Source: a bacterium
Lineage (GTDB): Bacteria > UBA9089 > JASEGY01
Assembly (NCBI GenBank): GCA_030019105.1
Contig: JASEGY010000270.1
Location: 1-5,278 of the forward strand
Reading direction: 5' to 3'
Length of the DNA: 5,278 nt
The translations under genes were made by a program, and so were the position numbers. Each line of letters starts with the position of its first letter. The stretch's first letter is position 1. Positions 5,272-5,278 of the stretch are shown in pieces. Under the pieces are notes generated by a model. The model had not been told where the DNA came from. It saw only the letters and a list, made by a program, of their open reading frames with translations, and ran no database searches.

Positions 5272-5278
5272 AAAATCA

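Larger units (their letters stand above)
4870..5278. other. Intergenic region without a supportable gene
   Basis: These 409 bases contain no open frame with a credible start and ribosome binding site. Apart from the palindrome, terminator hairpin and two tandem arrays listed separately, the central part (about 5001-5235) is AT-rich and shows no structure I could identify. The next gene must lie beyond the window. Confidence 0.6.

Overview
The window looks like bacterial chromosomal DNA of moderate GC content, probably from an uncultured environmental lineage. The main clue is the 3' end of the large gene. It encodes a FlgD/Ig-like C-terminal domain with an NPxNPETWIPYEL motif, a type I recall from candidate-phylum genomes rich in large secreted multidomain proteins (Poribacteria-like and similar groups). 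That placement is inference; no marker gene is present to fix the taxon.

Layout. Positions 1-128 are a leader with no convincing gene. From about 138 to 3986 runs one very large secreted protein (1282 aa). It has a signal peptide, a six-bladed TolB/PD40-type beta-propeller, five fibronectin type III domains, a cohesin-like domain, a complete two-loop dockerin, a second cohesin-like domain and a C-terminal FlgD-like sorting/anchoring domain. It is most likely a cell-surface or extracellular scaffold or adhesion protein.

Positions 3987-4168 hold a nested inverted repeat: two REP-like hairpins facing each other inside an outer pair of 15-bp arms. Next come a short HicA-toxin-like N-terminal fragment (4169-4327) that loses its family similarity after the RGKGS motif, and, overlapping it by 22 bp, a 187-aa coiled-coil protein with one C-terminal membrane segment (4306-4869), resembling the CCDC90/DUF1640 type.

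Positions 4870-5278 contain no gene that I can support. They hold a perfect 16-bp palindrome, a plausible rho-independent terminator at 4916-4935, and two short tandem arrays built on an ACGGA core that lie in opposite orientations about 240 bp apart.

Nothing in the sequence ties the large surface protein functionally to the small downstream pair. The repeat-rich spacer between them suggests that the HicA fragment and coiled-coil gene are a separate, possibly rearranged, accessory unit. The most unusual items are the cohesin-dockerin-cohesin arrangement inside a single polypeptide, the REPIN-like nested palindrome, and the coiled coil that changes from a 7-residue to an 11-residue sequence period.
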